A stretch of DNA of 51,944 bases from Christensenella sp. UBA3700 (GCA_002372775.1 DFIJ01000059.1:1-51944); one strand, 5' to 3'. Shown: positions 9,046 through 18,689, numbered from the stretch's first letter. The notes: a model not told the origin generated them from the letters alone. A program made the numbers and translations.

Positions 9046-10297
9046 TTATTCCTCTTATATATTCTTTGGCTTCTTTTAATATGCTTAATGAGCCGAAAAT
9101 TATTATTATTTCTGAATCGCTTTTATAGGCCTTATTTATAGCCTCACTAATGCTTGCATTAGTTATAACATTATTAGCGTACTTTTCGCAAATATTTTTA
9201 AGAGAAGCGACGTCTAAAGCCCTTTGTGTTGGGGCAGAAGCAACATACACTGTAGATAATACTTCTTGCATGTTTTTAAGTACACCATCAACGTCCTTAT
9301 CTTTAAATGCGCCAAACACATATGCTTTCTTTTCAGTAGCAAAGTGTAATTTGATAGCATTCTTTAAAGTTAGAGCACCACTTGGATTATGAGCACCGTC
9401 TAGTACGAATAATTTACCACCAGCAGATATCTTTTCTAATCTTCCTGGCCACTTTGTTGTAAATAATCCACTCTTTATATTGTCTTCAGTAATAGTGTAT
9501 CCTAAACGCTTTAAGATTCTTGCAGCTTTAATTGCTAGTGATGCGTTTTGTAATTGATGTTCTCCAAGCATTTGAATCTTATATGTTTTTCTTCCATATT
9601 GGAATAGGATATCATTTCTTGTAGCAATAAGAAGTTTGGCCTCTTTAGTAACATAAAGCTTTGGAGCCTTTTTGAATACTTTCATTACTTCTTTAGATTG
9701 TTTAAATGTTAGAAGTCTATCTCTTACTATTCCAAACTTTTCTTGAGCTATTTTCTCAAGAGTATCTCCAAGATATTGAGTATGATCAAAATCTATAGCC
9801 GTAATGATAGATAGAAGTTTATTTTCAACAACATTTGTTGCATCAAGTCTTCCGCCCATTCCTGTTTCAAGTACAACGATATCGCAATTTAAATCTCTAA
9901 AGATTAATAAAGCGGCTGCAAGTTCCATTTCAAAAGAAGTAGGAAGGGAAGTTATTCCTTCTTTCTCCATCTTATCTCTTTCTTCTTTTACTATATTGAT
10001 ATATTTACAAATGATATCATCGCTTGCTTGTTTTGCATTAATTAAGATTCTTTCATTGTATGTGAAAACAGAAGGTGAATTAAATGTTCCAATTTTATAT
10101 CCAGCACAAATTAAAATTTTTGTTAGGTATGCACAAACAGAACCTTTTCCGTTTGTTCCAGCAACGTGCACAAACTTTAATTCGTTTTGTGGGTTATTTA
10201 ATCTATTTAGAAAATTTCTTATTGTATCTAATCCGTAAACACTTCCGAATTTAGATAATCCTTCCATATAGTTTACGCATTCTTCATAATTCAACAT
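9038..10297 (-). CDS. folC: Dihydrofolate synthase / folylpolyglutamate synthase
   Basis: ATP-dependent addition of glutamate to dihydropteroate and then to folates; Mur-ligase fold. The P-loop is [14 protein letters not shown], followed by [38 protein letters not shown] and, in the C-domain, [11 protein letters not shown]. An ATG at 10333 is in frame, but the ATG at 10297 is preferred: it is preceded by GAGGTGG on the minus strand, and [14 protein letters not shown] matches the usual family start, giving 419 aa. It is the first gene of the folate operon, behind its own promoter in the 118-bp gap to the upstream surface-protein gene. Confidence 0.93.
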   Translation of the reverse strand: MLNYEECVNYMEGLSKFGSVYGLDTIRNFLNRLNNPQNELKFVHVAGTNGKGSVCAYLTKILICAGYKIGTFNSPSVFTYNERILINAKQASDDIICKYINIVKEERDKMEKEGITSLPTSFEMELAAALLIFRDLNCDIVVLETGMGGRLDATNVVENKLLSIITAIDFDHTQYLGDTLEKIAQEKFGIVRDRLLTFKQSKEVMKVFKKAPKLYVTKEAKLLIATRNDILFQYGRKTYKIQMLGEHQLQNASLAIKAARILKRLGYTITEDNIKSGLFTTKWPGRLEKISAGGKLFVLDGAHNPSGALTLKNAIKLHFATEKKAYVFGAFKDKDVDGVLKNMQEVLSTVYVASAPTQRALDVASLKNICEKYANNVITNASISEAINKAYKSDSEIIIIFGSLSILKEAKEYIRGING

Positions 10298-10336
10298 ATT
10301 TGCCACCTCGATTGGCCAGTGTAATTCTATCACATA

Positions 10337-10365
10337 TTTATATATAAATATACTAAATATAACAA
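10337..10365 (-). promoter_or_regulatory. Promoter of the folate operon
   Basis: Read on the minus strand: TTGTTA (10360-10365), 17-bp spacer, TATAAA (10337-10342). The -35 overlaps the T run of the terminator of the preceding surface-protein gene. The predicted leader is about 33 nt and contains the GAGGTGG ribosome site. Confidence 0.55.
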
Positions 10366-10394
10366 AAAGACCACTAGGGGATTCCTAGTGGCCT
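10361..10394 (-). terminator. Terminator of the large minus-strand surface-protein gene
   Basis: On the minus strand, CCACTAGG (10384-10391) and CCTAGTGG (10371-10378) form an 8-bp stem with a 5-nt loop, followed by TCTTTTTGTT. An outer G-C pair beyond one mismatch extends the stem. Confidence 0.8.
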
Positions 10395-10414
10395 TTGAAT
10401 ACTAATTATAAGTA

Positions 10415-13400
10415 TTAGTCTTTGAACTTATCTCTTGATGAGTTCTTTTCTGTAATCTTAGTAACTGAAGCTTTCTTAATCTTCTTAACTTTCTTCTTAC
10501 CATATTTTCTGTATAATACAGTAGCTACGGCAGCGATTACTAGAACAGCTAAAACACCAGATGTGATATATAACCAAACGAAGTTCTTTTGCTCTTCATC
10601 TTGTGTATTATTGTTGTCTTCTTCTTCCTCTTCAGCTTCTTCTTCAGCTTCAGCATCGTCAACAGTATAAGTAATCTTATATGTCTTAGAAGCAACGTCC
10701 TTGTTATATGTATCGGCACCATATGTATATGATTCATCAGCAGGAACAACAGTTGTGTCCGCCCATTGAGTTTCTGTTAACTCTTCAACTTCGAAGTTAT
10801 CAATAAACATATAACCGCTCATCCAGTAAGAAACGTTCTTTCCACCTAATGAGAATGAGATTGTTGTTGAAACGTCTTCTTCGATGTCTTTATCAAGAGA
10901 GATATACCATGTATATGTTACCCACTTAGCAGGTTCTGTAGCATTGATTAATCTATCTTTCTTTAATAGATATTCATTATAAGATTCTTGGTTATTATCG
11001 AAATCAGCAAGAGTTTGATCCTTAGCGATATATTGACCAAATGTATATGTCTTATTATTAGCCTTTAGAGTAGCTGTTGCTGTAGGTAATAAGTTCTTAT
11101 TCTTGTAATCATCATACTTAGAATCAGAAGAATCAATATCATCTTCAGATAGGTAAGCTAAATCTTTAACAAGAACTTGAGCAGAAATCTTGTAATAAGA
11201 ACCAGCCTTCATTGTGATAGATGTTGATGTGTACTTATATGTTGTTGCATTCTTATTGTAGATTACAAGAACATTATCTCCGATTTGTTCATTCTTATCG
11301 TAGATTACATCAGCATATGAATCTGTTGTATCTGGGTCAATATCAATTAAGTTCCAGTCTCCAGTTTCCTTAGAGAAGATACCCTTTGCTAAATCGTCTG
11401 TATTAGTAGAGCTGTTAGAATCAACAGTAGAACCTGTCCAGTTAGCTGGAGTAGCTAATGCTGTGTCTGATGTTGTGAATTCATCCATAGCATCTGTTAA
11501 CCAAGTTTGTGTTGAGATGTACTTGTTTGTAGCTTCAGCACTCTTAGCAGAATTGAAGATGTCTTCTGTAATTGTTGCATATGTAGCATTTGTGAATAAT
11601 ACAGTTGAGTTAGCACTTTGTTCATTGCTTGGGTCAGATGCATATAAAGTTACATAAACTGTTTGTGCATTGATACCAGTCTTAATGAATACGAAATATT
11701 GATGCCAATCAGAACCAACTTCAGCAAATGTATGAACTGTAGCAGTTTCTAACTTATTTGTATTTGTAGATGGTGCAATATCAATAGCAAATTCACCCTT
11801 TAGATCTCTAGCATATACGCTAAATACATAATATGAATTAGCAGATAATGAGATAGATGTTGATTTGTAACCAAGTGATGGAGTATCAACAGCTTGAATT
11901 AATAACATGTTAGGGTATGACTTTAAGTATTCGTCTACGTTTGTTACTGTATCAAGGCCAGCTAATACATCTTCCTTATTTGCAATAGTTAAAGAAGAAT
12001 CTACAGATAATTCTGACCATTGTGCAAAATCTACTAAGTTAATAGCACCAGACATTGAGTGTCCGTTGTCATTTTGTACTAATTCCTTAGAATTTGTAAC
12101 TGTCCAGTTTGAAGGAACAGCAGTATTAACTAACTTAGCATTTTCCCAAGCAGAAGCGTTGTCACCATATAATGTATTTGTTGCTGAAATATCTACATAT
12201 GTAAATTGTCCGTTTGAAGAAACTTCTCCAGAAGAACCTGATCCAGCAAATGAATACTTGTAAACTACGTCACTTGTAGAAGCGCTAGAGTAATCTGAGT
12301 ACTTAGCATCTTGAATTCTTAAGTTAGTGAAATATAATGTACCAGCAACAGCGTTTGTTGTATCTGTTGTAGTAGTAGCTGTACCTAATGTTAATGTTAA
12401 ACCAATTTGTTTTGTATCAACTGAAGCACCTAAAACATATACAGAAATTCTGATGTAATTGTCTTGGTTTTCATTTGCATAACTTTCTAGTTTTTCAGAG
12501 TTTACAGAAATTGTTGTTAAAGTGGTCTTACAATTTTTGTAATCTGCGCTCTTTTCGCTGTCATAAGAGAATACTGTAATTGTAGCGCTCTTGTCTGAAG
12601 CGATATCTACAGTCTTAACCCAGAATGTCATTAAGATAGCTGTATTAGTAGGAACAGTGAATAATTCGCTGTAAGCTGCAGCATTATCTACAGTTGTTGA
12701 TTCATATACAGTAGAGATAGAAGCGCTAGCAGCAACTCTATTCTTTAATTGAACAACAGGGATGTTTGGTTCTGTAGCAGTAGATGTCTTAAATACTGGA
12801 GTTCCATCATAGTTATATGAAGAATAGATTAAGCTTTCTGAATCGTCTTTATCAGATAAGAAGTCTTCATCTGTAACTGTAGACTTGAATAAAGGAGCTG
12901 CTAAAGAAACGATAGTTGAATCGTCTTCATTTTCTAAATATGAATACTTAGCAATATCTGCACCAGCAGTAGCAGCATCATATTCGTCCTTTTCAATTGA
13001 TGAATAAGAAACTGAGTCGAAGAATGCAACACCAGTTGCCCAAGTGCCATCACCCTTACCACCATATCCTAAACATAATTGTAGATATAATGTATTGTCT
13101 TCATATTGGTTAGCAGCAATATAGAATGAATATTGTCTATAACCATTGTTATCTGTAATGCCATCAGTATCAACAGTTAGAGAAGAAATTACTTCTGAAC
13201 CATTGCTTAACTTGATGTAAGCGTTACCATTATCAGTAATAGCCTTAGCATAGATAGATACCTTGTAATACTTTGTGCTTTCAACTTTGAAACCTAAAGT
13301 ATCTGTATAAATATAAGCTGTAGCTTTCTTGTTGTAGATATAAAGAAGCTTATTACCAGCAAATTGATTTGCAGGAGCTGTCTTTAAGTCAACTGTTCTT

Positions 13401-14413
13401 GATGTAGTAACATCTGTAGGGAATGAATATGTGCTACCAGCTTTTGCAATATCCATAATACCTTTTTCTAGGTATGAAGAACTTGTAGAAGCATTGTCAC
13501 CAGAACCTGTGCCAGCAGCACCATTGAATTGTGCAGGAGTAAATGTTTCTGATGTAGCTGTAGCAGCATTAGAAATACCATTAAAGTTTGGATCTACATA
13601 AGATAGGTCATATTTTCTTAATTGAGCTGATTCTGTTAAAGCATCGAATGCAGCATCAGTATAAGCTGTTTCGCCTTCTTCAACATTTGTTAAGTCTTCT
13701 AAAACTACGTTATCAAAGAAAGCCCAACCTTTTGTTAAGTTACCAATCTTAGAGTTTCCATCACCAAGACCTAATGATAAATAAATAGTCTTGTTAGCGC
13801 TGTTAGAACCACGGAAGTAAACTGTGTATTCTTTCCAATCACCTTGAGTATCGATAGCTTCGAAATCTAAGTATGCATCACCAGTAATGTGAACATACGC
13901 ACCATAAGCCTTACCATCTGTTTCTGGAGAGATATTAACTGTCTTAACAGAGAATGTTAATTTGTAATATGTATCCTTAGATAGAGAAGTAGATGATGAC
14001 TTGTAGTAGTATGATGTAGCAACTTTGTTGTAGATCATTAAAATCTTATCATCTTTACCAACTTTGTCAGGGTTTGAAGCGTTGCCATATGTAGCAGCGT
14101 TTGATTTAAAACTGCTTGATGCTACGCTAATAACACCAGCGATTAAGTTATCTGTTCCTGTAGGAGTTTTTAACTCACTTGTTGATGATGAAGATCCAGC
14201 TGTACCTGTCCAACTTGATGGAGTTTGTGGGTAGCTAGCTGAAGAATCTGAAACTTGTACGAAGTTACCATTTGCCCAAAGAAGGCCTGTCTCTTCTTCT
14301 GTTGTTTCTTCTTCTTTCTCATCGTCATTGCTACAAGCAAATGCGCAAACTGCAAAGCATACGCATAGAATTGCAATTACTAGAGTATAAAGAATTCTTT
14401 TTTTCTTGTCCAT
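10415..14413 (-). CDS. Giant surface lipoprotein with five CBM-like repeat modules and a C-terminal membrane anchor
   Basis: Protein of 1332 aa, function unknown. The N-terminus has a signal with AFAC at residues 24-27, a plausible lipobox, then an acidic linker. Five diverged modules of about 200-250 aa follow. Each has a variant of IYNKxATxYxY, then YYKxSxxxK, and most close with a variant of GWAFFDNV (IYNKVATSYYYKSSS near 130, IYNKKATAYIYTD near 350, IYNKNATTYKYTS near 1080). This beta-rich, jelly-roll-like layout resembles carbohydrate-binding modules, an inference only. Residues about 1252-1276 are nearly all Glu/Asp/Asn/Gln. A membrane helix (FVWLYITSGVLAVLVIAAVA) and a Lys-rich tail end the protein, so both termini may be anchored. 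There is no LPXTG. AGGTGG precedes the ATG. Confidence 0.7.
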   Translation of the reverse strand: MDKKKRILYTLVIAILCVCFAVCAFACSNDDEKEEETTEEETGLLWANGNFVQVSDSSASYPQTPSSWTGTAGSSSSTSELKTPTGTDNLIAGVISVASSSFKSNAATYGNASNPDKVGKDDKILMIYNKVATSYYYKSSSTSLSKDTYYKLTFSVKTVNISPETDGKAYGAYVHITGDAYLDFEAIDTQGDWKEYTVYFRGSNSANKTIYLSLGLGDGNSKIGNLTKGWAFFDNVVLEDLTNVEEGETAYTDAAFDALTESAQLRKYDLSYVDPNFNGISNAATATSETFTPAQFNGAAGTGSGDNASTSSSYLEKGIMDIAKAGSTYSFPTDVTTSRTVDLKTAPANQFAGNKLLYIYNKKATAYIYTDTLGFKVESTKYYKVSIYAKAITDNGNAYIKLSNGSEVISSLTVDTDGITDNNGYRQYSFYIAANQYEDNTLYLQLCLGYGGKGDGTWATGVAFFDSVSYSSIEKDEYDAATAGADIAKYSYLENEDDSTIVSLAAPLFKSTVTDEDFLSDKDDSESLIYSSYNYDGTPVFKTSTATEPNIPVVQLKNRVAASASISTVYESTTVDNAAAYSELFTVPTNTAILMTFWVKTVDIASDKSATITVFSYDSEKSADYKNCKTTLTTISVNSEKLESYANENQDNYIRISVYVLGASVDTKQIGLTLTLGTATTTTDTTNAVAGTLYFTNLRIQDAKYSDYSSASTSDVVYKYSFAGSGSSGEVSSNGQFTYVDISATNTLYGDNASAWENAKLVNTAVPSNWTVTNSKELVQNDNGHSMSGAINLVDFAQWSELSVDSSLTIANKEDVLAGLDTVTNVDEYLKSYPNMLLIQAVDTPSLGYKSTSISLSANSYYVFSVYARDLKGEFAIDIAPSTNTNKLETATVHTFAEVGSDWHQYFVFIKTGINAQTVYVTLYASDPSNEQSANSTVLFTNATYATITEDIFNSAKSAEATNKYISTQTWLTDAMDEFTTSDTALATPANWTGSTVDSNSSTNTDDLAKGIFSKETGDWNLIDIDPDTTDSYADVIYDKNEQIGDNVLVIYNKNATTYKYTSTSITMKAGSYYKISAQVLVKDLAYLSEDDIDSSDSKYDDYKNKNLLPTATATLKANNKTYTFGQYIAKDQTLADFDNNQESYNEYLLKKDRLINATEPAKWVTYTWYISLDKDIEEDVSTTISFSLGGKNVSYWMSGYMFIDNFEVEELTETQWADTTVVPADESYTYGADTYNKDVASKTYKITYTVDDAEAEEEAEEEEEDNNNTQDEEQKNFVWLYITSGVLAVLVIAAVATVLYRKYGKKKVKKIKKASVTKITEKNSSRDKFKD

Positions 14414-14466
14414 TTGACCACCTATATATTTATATATTTATAATTTATCAAAAATAAATCTCTATA

Positions 14467-14495
14467 ATTATAAGAGAAGATATTTTAAAACGCAA
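14467..14495 (-). promoter_or_regulatory. Promoter of the large minus-strand surface-protein gene
   Basis: On the minus strand TTGCGT (14490-14495), 17-bp spacer, TATAAT (14467-14472). The -10 sits inside a near-palindrome, TCTCT...AGAGA at 14459-14477, which could be an operator. The leader would be about 47 nt. Confidence 0.6.
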
Positions 14496-14537
14496 TAACT
14501 ATTATGTAAATTTAGAATTAAGGAAGGTGTATTTGGG

Positions 14538-14564
14538 CGGTGTTTTCTCGGTTTTTCAACACCG
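14538..14564. repeat. Inverted repeat in a divergent intergenic region
   Basis: CGGTGTT (14538-14544) and AACACCG (14558-14564) are perfect 7-bp arms around 13 nt. It lies in the 273-bp gap between two divergent promoters. The rest of the gap (about 14496-14640) shows no ORF or other structure. A T-rich stretch follows, but no clean terminator tail. Confidence 0.4.
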
Positions 14565-14640
14565 ATAATGCTTTTTATTTTAGATAATTTTTCAACAAAT
14601 CATAACTCATACTTAAAAAGTAATTAGTAACTTACTTAAA

Positions 14641-14669
14641 TTGACTATAATAGGGGCATTCGTTATAAT
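14641..14669 (+). promoter_or_regulatory. Strong promoter for the COG2426-prmA operon
   Basis: TTGACT (14641-14646), 17-bp spacer, TATAAT (14664-14669). GCGAGG at 14675-14680 provides a ribosome site before the ATG at 14687. Confidence 0.8.
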
Positions 14670-14686
14670 TTAATGCGAGGTAATTC

Positions 14687-15343
14687 ATGGCAGAGAGCAT
14701 AGTTAATTTTTTTAGAGAGTTGATTGGAAATGACTATATAACAGTCCTAATTGTTTCCATGATTCCTTTCGTTGAAGTTAGAGGATCTATACCTCTTGCT
14801 ATTGCTATGGATATGAATCCAATTGCTGCATTTGCGCTAGCTTTTTCAGGTTCTGCAATTATGTGTCCAATCGTTCTTGCTATCTTAAGACCAATTCTTA
14901 ACTGGTTAAGAAAGTTTATCTTCTTTAAACATTTAGTTGAAGCAGTTGAAGATGGATTTAAGGGAAAAGCACAAGCCGTATCAGATAAGGCTAATAAGTT
15001 TGATGCATCTCAAATCGAAAAAAGAAAAATGCTAGGCTTATTTGGATTTGTAGCATTGCCAGTTCCTATGACAGGAGTATGGACAGGAACTGCTATTGGA
15101 GCATTCTTAGAATTACCATTTATTAAGACTGTTATGGTTGTTGTTATTGGTGATTTAACAGCAAGTATAATAATGACTCTTTTAAGTGTATTTTGTAATG
15201 ATTATATTGATATCATTTTATATATTGTATTTGGTATTGTAATACTTGCAGTTTTATATTTCACTATTCGTGTAGTTTATAAGGCAATAATAAAGGCAAA
15301 AGAAGAGAAAAAACAAGCTGGAGATAGTGTAGATAATGGCTAA
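14687..15343 (+). CDS. COG2426 small multidrug-export-like membrane protein
   Basis: Integral membrane protein of 218 aa. The hallmark segment MIPFVEVRGSIPLAIAMDM (Glu-x-Arg-Gly-x-Ile-Pro-Leu) near residue 25 and the mirrored ALPVPMTGVWTGTAIGAFL near 125 form the two-half layout of the COG2426 family. At least four hydrophobic helices are visible, and the C-terminus is a basic tail. The family is annotated as small multi-drug export protein, but direct functional evidence is thin, so treat the substrate as unknown. It overlaps prmA by 8 nt and leads the operon. Confidence 0.75.
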   Translation: MAESIVNFFRELIGNDYITVLIVSMIPFVEVRGSIPLAIAMDMNPIAAFALAFSGSAIMCPIVLAILRPILNWLRKFIFFKHLVEAVEDGFKGKAQAVSDKANKFDASQIEKRKMLGLFGFVALPVPMTGVWTGTAIGAFLELPFIKTVMVVVIGDLTASIIMTLLSVFCNDYIDIILYIVFGIVILAVLYFTIRVVYKAIIKAKEEKKQAGDSVDNG

Positions 15344-16268
15344 AATTAAAGAGATAACCATCGATACTACAACTGAAGGAAGTGAGCTTGTTGCAGATAT
15401 CTTATACGACGTTTCTTCTCAAGGAGTTGGTATCTATGATACCAAAGATATAGTAGATTTCGTTAAAGACGACAAAACTTTATATGATATTTCAACAGAA
15501 GAATTGCTAAAAAATAAGGTTGTAAAAGTAAAAGCTTATTGCGAAATTAAAGATGAAAAACGAGTACTTAATTTAGTAAGAGAAAGACTTGATAATTTAA
15601 AGAGTAATAGTCCATTTAATTTAGGTTCATTAGAAGTTATTGTAGATGAAGTTGATCCAGATATTTGGTGGGAGAATTGGAAGAAAACATATAAGCCAAT
15701 TAAAGCTGGAAAAGTTGTTATTGTTCCAAACTGGATTAATTATGAAAAACAAGACGACGAAGTAATAATTAAAATGGATCCAGGAATGGCATTTGGATCT
15801 GGTCAACATGAATCAACTAGAATGTGTTTAAGCTTCTTAGAAGAGTTGGATTTAAAGGATAAGAAGATAGTTGATGTTGGTACAGGATCAGGCATATTAG
15901 CATTAGCGGCAGTTGCGTTAGGAGCAACAAATGTTGAAGCATATGACATCGATGATGTTGCTGTAGATGCTGCTAGAAATAATGCTAAATATAATAATTT
16001 TGATAAATATATTAAAATAGATAACTCAAATCTACTTGCCAAAGTGGAGAATAAATTTGATATAGTATTAGCAAATATAACATCAGAAGTTCTTAAAATG
16101 CTTGCAAAAGATTTAAGAAGATATGTTAATCAAAATGGTATTATAATCATCAGTGGAATTTTAACATCATTAGAAGACGAAGTAATTACTGTATTTAAAT
16201 CATTAGGATTCAAGGTTATAGAAAGAAAGAATTTAGGAGAATGGGTAGCTTTTAAGTTATCTTTGTAA
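15336..16268 (+). CDS. prmA: Ribosomal protein L11 methyltransferase
   Basis: SAM-dependent methylation of ribosomal protein L11. The 310-aa protein has the PrmA N-terminal domain and linker containing DPDIWWENWKKTYKP, then KMDPGMAFGSGQHESTRMCL, the SAM loop DVGTGSGILALAAVALGA, the acidic AYDIDDVAVDAARNN, and the NxxxxxL-type segment VLANITSEVL. The start overlaps the upstream gene by 8 nt. The order prmA-rsmE-mtaB-hinT downstream is common in Clostridia. Confidence 0.95.
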   Translation: MAKIKEITIDTTTEGSELVADILYDVSSQGVGIYDTKDIVDFVKDDKTLYDISTEELLKNKVVKVKAYCEIKDEKRVLNLVRERLDNLKSNSPFNLGSLEVIVDEVDPDIWWENWKKTYKPIKAGKVVIVPNWINYEKQDDEVIIKMDPGMAFGSGQHESTRMCLSFLEELDLKDKKIVDVGTGSGILALAAVALGATNVEAYDIDDVAVDAARNNAKYNNFDKYIKIDNSNLLAKVENKFDIVLANITSEVLKMLAKDLRRYVNQNGIIIISGILTSLEDEVITVFKSLGFKVIERKNLGEWVAFKLSL

Positions 16269-16269
16269 G

Positions 16270-16998
16270 ATGGAAATAAGAAGATTTTTTGTGCCTAAAG
16301 AAGCAGCATATGATACAAAAATAACAATTGAGGGAGAACAATTTACTCATATGGTAAAAGTTCTTCGTTATAAAGTTGGTTATGAATTAATCGTATGTAT
16401 GAATGATGGCGTAGATTATAGATGCAAACTTATAAAGATAAACAAGAACTCCGCTGAGGCATTAATTGAATGTGTAGAAAGAAACGAAACAATGCCAGAA
16501 TGCAAGATTACTTTATATCAAGCATTACCAAAGGGAGATAAACTAGATTTATTAACACAAAAGTGTGTTGAACTTGGTGTATATAAAATCCAACCATTCT
16601 TATCTCAATATACAAACGAAACAAAGTTTAATAAACAACGATTAGAAAAAATTGGAATGGAAGCATGTAAGCAATGTGGAAGAGCATTACTTCCTGAAAT
16701 CGGAGATTTAATATCTTTTGATGAAATGCTTGAAGATGCTGCTAAAAACGATATTTTAATAATGCCTTATGAGCATGCTACTGTTGGAAAGATTTCTAGC
16801 ATTAGAAAATTAAAAGAAGCAGAATCTATTGGTATCATAATTGGTTCTGAAGGTGGCTTCTCAGAAGAAGAAGTAGCAAAGGCTAAAAAACAAAAGGCGA
16901 AGATAGTTTCTCTTGGAAAGAGAATTTTAAGATGTGAAACTGCAGCTATTGTTGCACAAACATTAGTAATGTACGAATTAGGCGAGCTTTCAAAATGA
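16270..16998 (+). CDS. rsmE: 16S rRNA m3U1498 methyltransferase
   Basis: Methylates N3 of U1498 in 16S rRNA; SPOUT (knotted) fold. The 242-aa protein has a PUA-like N-terminal part (MEIRRFFVP, FTHMVKVLRYKVG) and the conserved knot loops IIGSEGGFSEEEV and SLGKRILRCETAAI. ALPKGDKLDLLTQKCVELGV is the usual central motif. It begins one base after the prmA stop and shares ATGA with mtaB. Confidence 0.95.
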   Translation: MEIRRFFVPKEAAYDTKITIEGEQFTHMVKVLRYKVGYELIVCMNDGVDYRCKLIKINKNSAEALIECVERNETMPECKITLYQALPKGDKLDLLTQKCVELGVYKIQPFLSQYTNETKFNKQRLEKIGMEACKQCGRALLPEIGDLISFDEMLEDAAKNDILIMPYEHATVGKISSIRKLKEAESIGIIIGSEGGFSEEEVAKAKKQKAKIVSLGKRILRCETAAIVAQTLVMYELGELSK

Positions 16999-18239
16999 AA
17001 ATAGTTGTATATAATCTTGGTTGTAAAGTTAATCAATATGAATGTGACTCTATAACTAAAGTATTAAGAGAAAAAGGACATATTGTTAGTGAAGAATTAG
17101 AAGAAGCAGATTGCTATATTCTAAACACTTGTGCTGTAACAAATGAAGCAGAAAGAAAGTCAAGACAATGTGTTGAAAGATGCCTAAAGTTTAATAGCAA
17201 CGCTAAAGTATATGTATGCGGTTGTGCTTCTGAACATAATCCAGCTCAATTTATAGAAAAAGATAATGTTACCTATGTAATAGGTACAGCGAACAAAATG
17301 ACACTTGCAAATTCTTTTGAAAAGGTTGGTGTTGATGTTGCTGAAATATCTAAAGTTTATGAGGATGATTTTGCATCAACAATTGAAAGAACTAGAGCTT
17401 ATGTTAAAGTTCAAGATGGATGTAATAAATTCTGTTCATATTGTCTAATTCCTTATGTTAGAGGAAGATCAAGAAGTAGAAAGATAGAATCTGTAGTTAA
17501 AGAGTGTCAAAGACTTGAAAAAGAAACTAAAGAAATCGTTATAACAGGCGTAGATGTTTCTGATTATGGAAAAGATATTGGCACAAACTTTGTAGAGCTA
17601 ATTAAAGCCTTAAAAGATATCAATTGTAGAATTAGATTAAGCTCTCTTGAAGCTAACCTAATTACAGATGATTTACTAAAAGCATTATCTGAGTTAAAGG
17701 CATTCTGTCCTCAATTCCATTTATCTTTGCAAAGTGGAGATGATTCTGTTCTTAAGAAGATGAATAGAAAATATACAACAGCTCAATATTTAGATAAGGT
17801 AAATCTTGTTAGAAAGTATTTTAAAGATGCTGGTGTTACAACAGATTTAATATGTGCATTCCCAACAGAAACAGAAGAGGAATTTGAAAACACTCTTAAC
17901 TTCTTAAAAGAAGTTAAATTCTCTCAAGTCCATATTTTCCCATACTCAAAAAGAGAAGGTACTGTTGCTGCAAAAATGAAGCCAATAAATGGTGAGATTT
18001 CAAAAGAAAGATGTAAAAGAGCTCAAGAAGTTGCATTAAAAACAAAGCATGATTATTTGCAATCTATGCTTGGCAAAGAACTTGAAGTACTAATCGAAGA
18101 AAAAGAAGGTGACTATTACGCAGGTTATTCAAGAGAATACATCAGAGTAAAAGTCAAGAATGCTAAAGAAAACGAGATAATAAAAGTCGTAGCAGAATCA
18201 ATTGATTGTGATACAATTATTGGTAAGGTAGGTGAATAA
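16995..18239 (+). CDS. mtaB: tRNA (t6A37)-methylthiotransferase, MtaB type
   Basis: Converts t6A to ms2t6A at position 37 of tRNAs reading ANN codons; radical-SAM enzyme with two Fe-S clusters. The N-terminal domain has the MtaB-specific GCKVNQYECD and NTCAVTNEAERKSRQ, plus CGCASEHNP, giving three cluster Cys. The radical-SAM site is VQDGCNKFCSYCLIPYVRGR (CxxxCxxC). HLSLQSGDDSVLKKMNR is typical, and a TRAM-like C-terminal segment follows. Length 414 aa is normal. Four-base overlap (ATGA) with rsmE. Confidence 0.93.
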   Translation: MKIVVYNLGCKVNQYECDSITKVLREKGHIVSEELEEADCYILNTCAVTNEAERKSRQCVERCLKFNSNAKVYVCGCASEHNPAQFIEKDNVTYVIGTANKMTLANSFEKVGVDVAEISKVYEDDFASTIERTRAYVKVQDGCNKFCSYCLIPYVRGRSRSRKIESVVKECQRLEKETKEIVITGVDVSDYGKDIGTNFVELIKALKDINCRIRLSSLEANLITDDLLKALSELKAFCPQFHLSLQSGDDSVLKKMNRKYTTAQYLDKVNLVRKYFKDAGVTTDLICAFPTETEEEFENTLNFLKEVKFSQVHIFPYSKREGTVAAKMKPINGEISKERCKRAQEVALKTKHDYLQSMLGKELEVLIEEKEGDYYAGYSREYIRVKVKNAKENEIIKVVAESIDCDTIIGKVGE

Positions 18240-18240
18240 T

Positions 18241-18588
18241 ATGTGCGATTGTTTATTTTGCAAAATGGTAAAGGGTGAAATACCTGTAAACAAGCTATAT
18301 GAAGATGAGGATTTTATCGTTATAAAGGATATTAATCCAGAACCAAAAGTTCATTATTTAATGATTCCAAAAGAGCATTATGCAAACTTGACAGAATTAA
18401 ATGATGAAAGAGCTGTAAAGATTGGTAAAGGATTAAAGATATTATCTACAACAATTGCTCTAGAAAAGTTAAACCTAAAAGAAGGTTTTAGAGTTGTTGC
18501 AAATACAGGAGATTGGGGTGGCCAATCTGTACATCATTTACATTTTCATTTACTTGGCGGCGAAAAGCTTACAGATAAAATGGGTTAA
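18241..18588 (+). CDS. hinT: HIT family purine nucleoside phosphoramidase-like protein
   Basis: HIT proteins hydrolyse AMP-linked phosphoramidates and related nucleotides. CLFCKMVKGEIPVNKLYED is the usual N-terminus, and the catalytic triad is in SVHHLHFHLLGG (HxHxH). A GTG at 18232 is in frame but overlaps the mtaB end; the ATG at 18241 is chosen because AGGTG lies 6 nt upstream and MCDCLFCK matches family starts. The protein is 115 aa, and the operon ends here with a terminator. Confidence 0.9.
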   Translation: MCDCLFCKMVKGEIPVNKLYEDEDFIVIKDINPEPKVHYLMIPKEHYANLTELNDERAVKIGKGLKILSTTIALEKLNLKEGFRVVANTGDWGGQSVHHLHFHLLGGEKLTDKMG

Positions 18589-18609
18589 TAGATAATTAGG
18601 ATAATTCTT

Positions 18610-18636
18610 TGGCACACTTTATGTGTGCCATTTTTT
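18610..18636 (+). terminator. Terminator of the COG2426-hinT operon
   Basis: GGCACAC and GTGTGCC (plus an outer T-A pair) form an 8-bp stem around TTTAT, followed by six T. Confidence 0.9.
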
Positions 18637-18689
18637 ATTTATTATGGATAGCGACTAATAAATGGTGTATTATTTTATTGAGGTGAATA

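Noticed and set aside
9804..10238. 144-codon plus-strand frame inside folC
   Set aside because: Ser/Phe-rich antisense shadow of a conserved enzyme, without a ribosome site.
10298..10340. THF riboswitch upstream of folC
   Set aside because: The leader is only about 33 nt and lacks the paired elements such a riboswitch needs.
10617..10660. Repetitive CTT/GAA tract in the large minus-strand gene
   Set aside because: It encodes the acidic linker before the membrane helix, not a regulatory microsatellite; both sides stay in frame.
14538..14564. Hairpin considered as a terminator or riboswitch
   Set aside because: The loop is long, the T tail is poor and no gene ends there; kept only as an inverted repeat.
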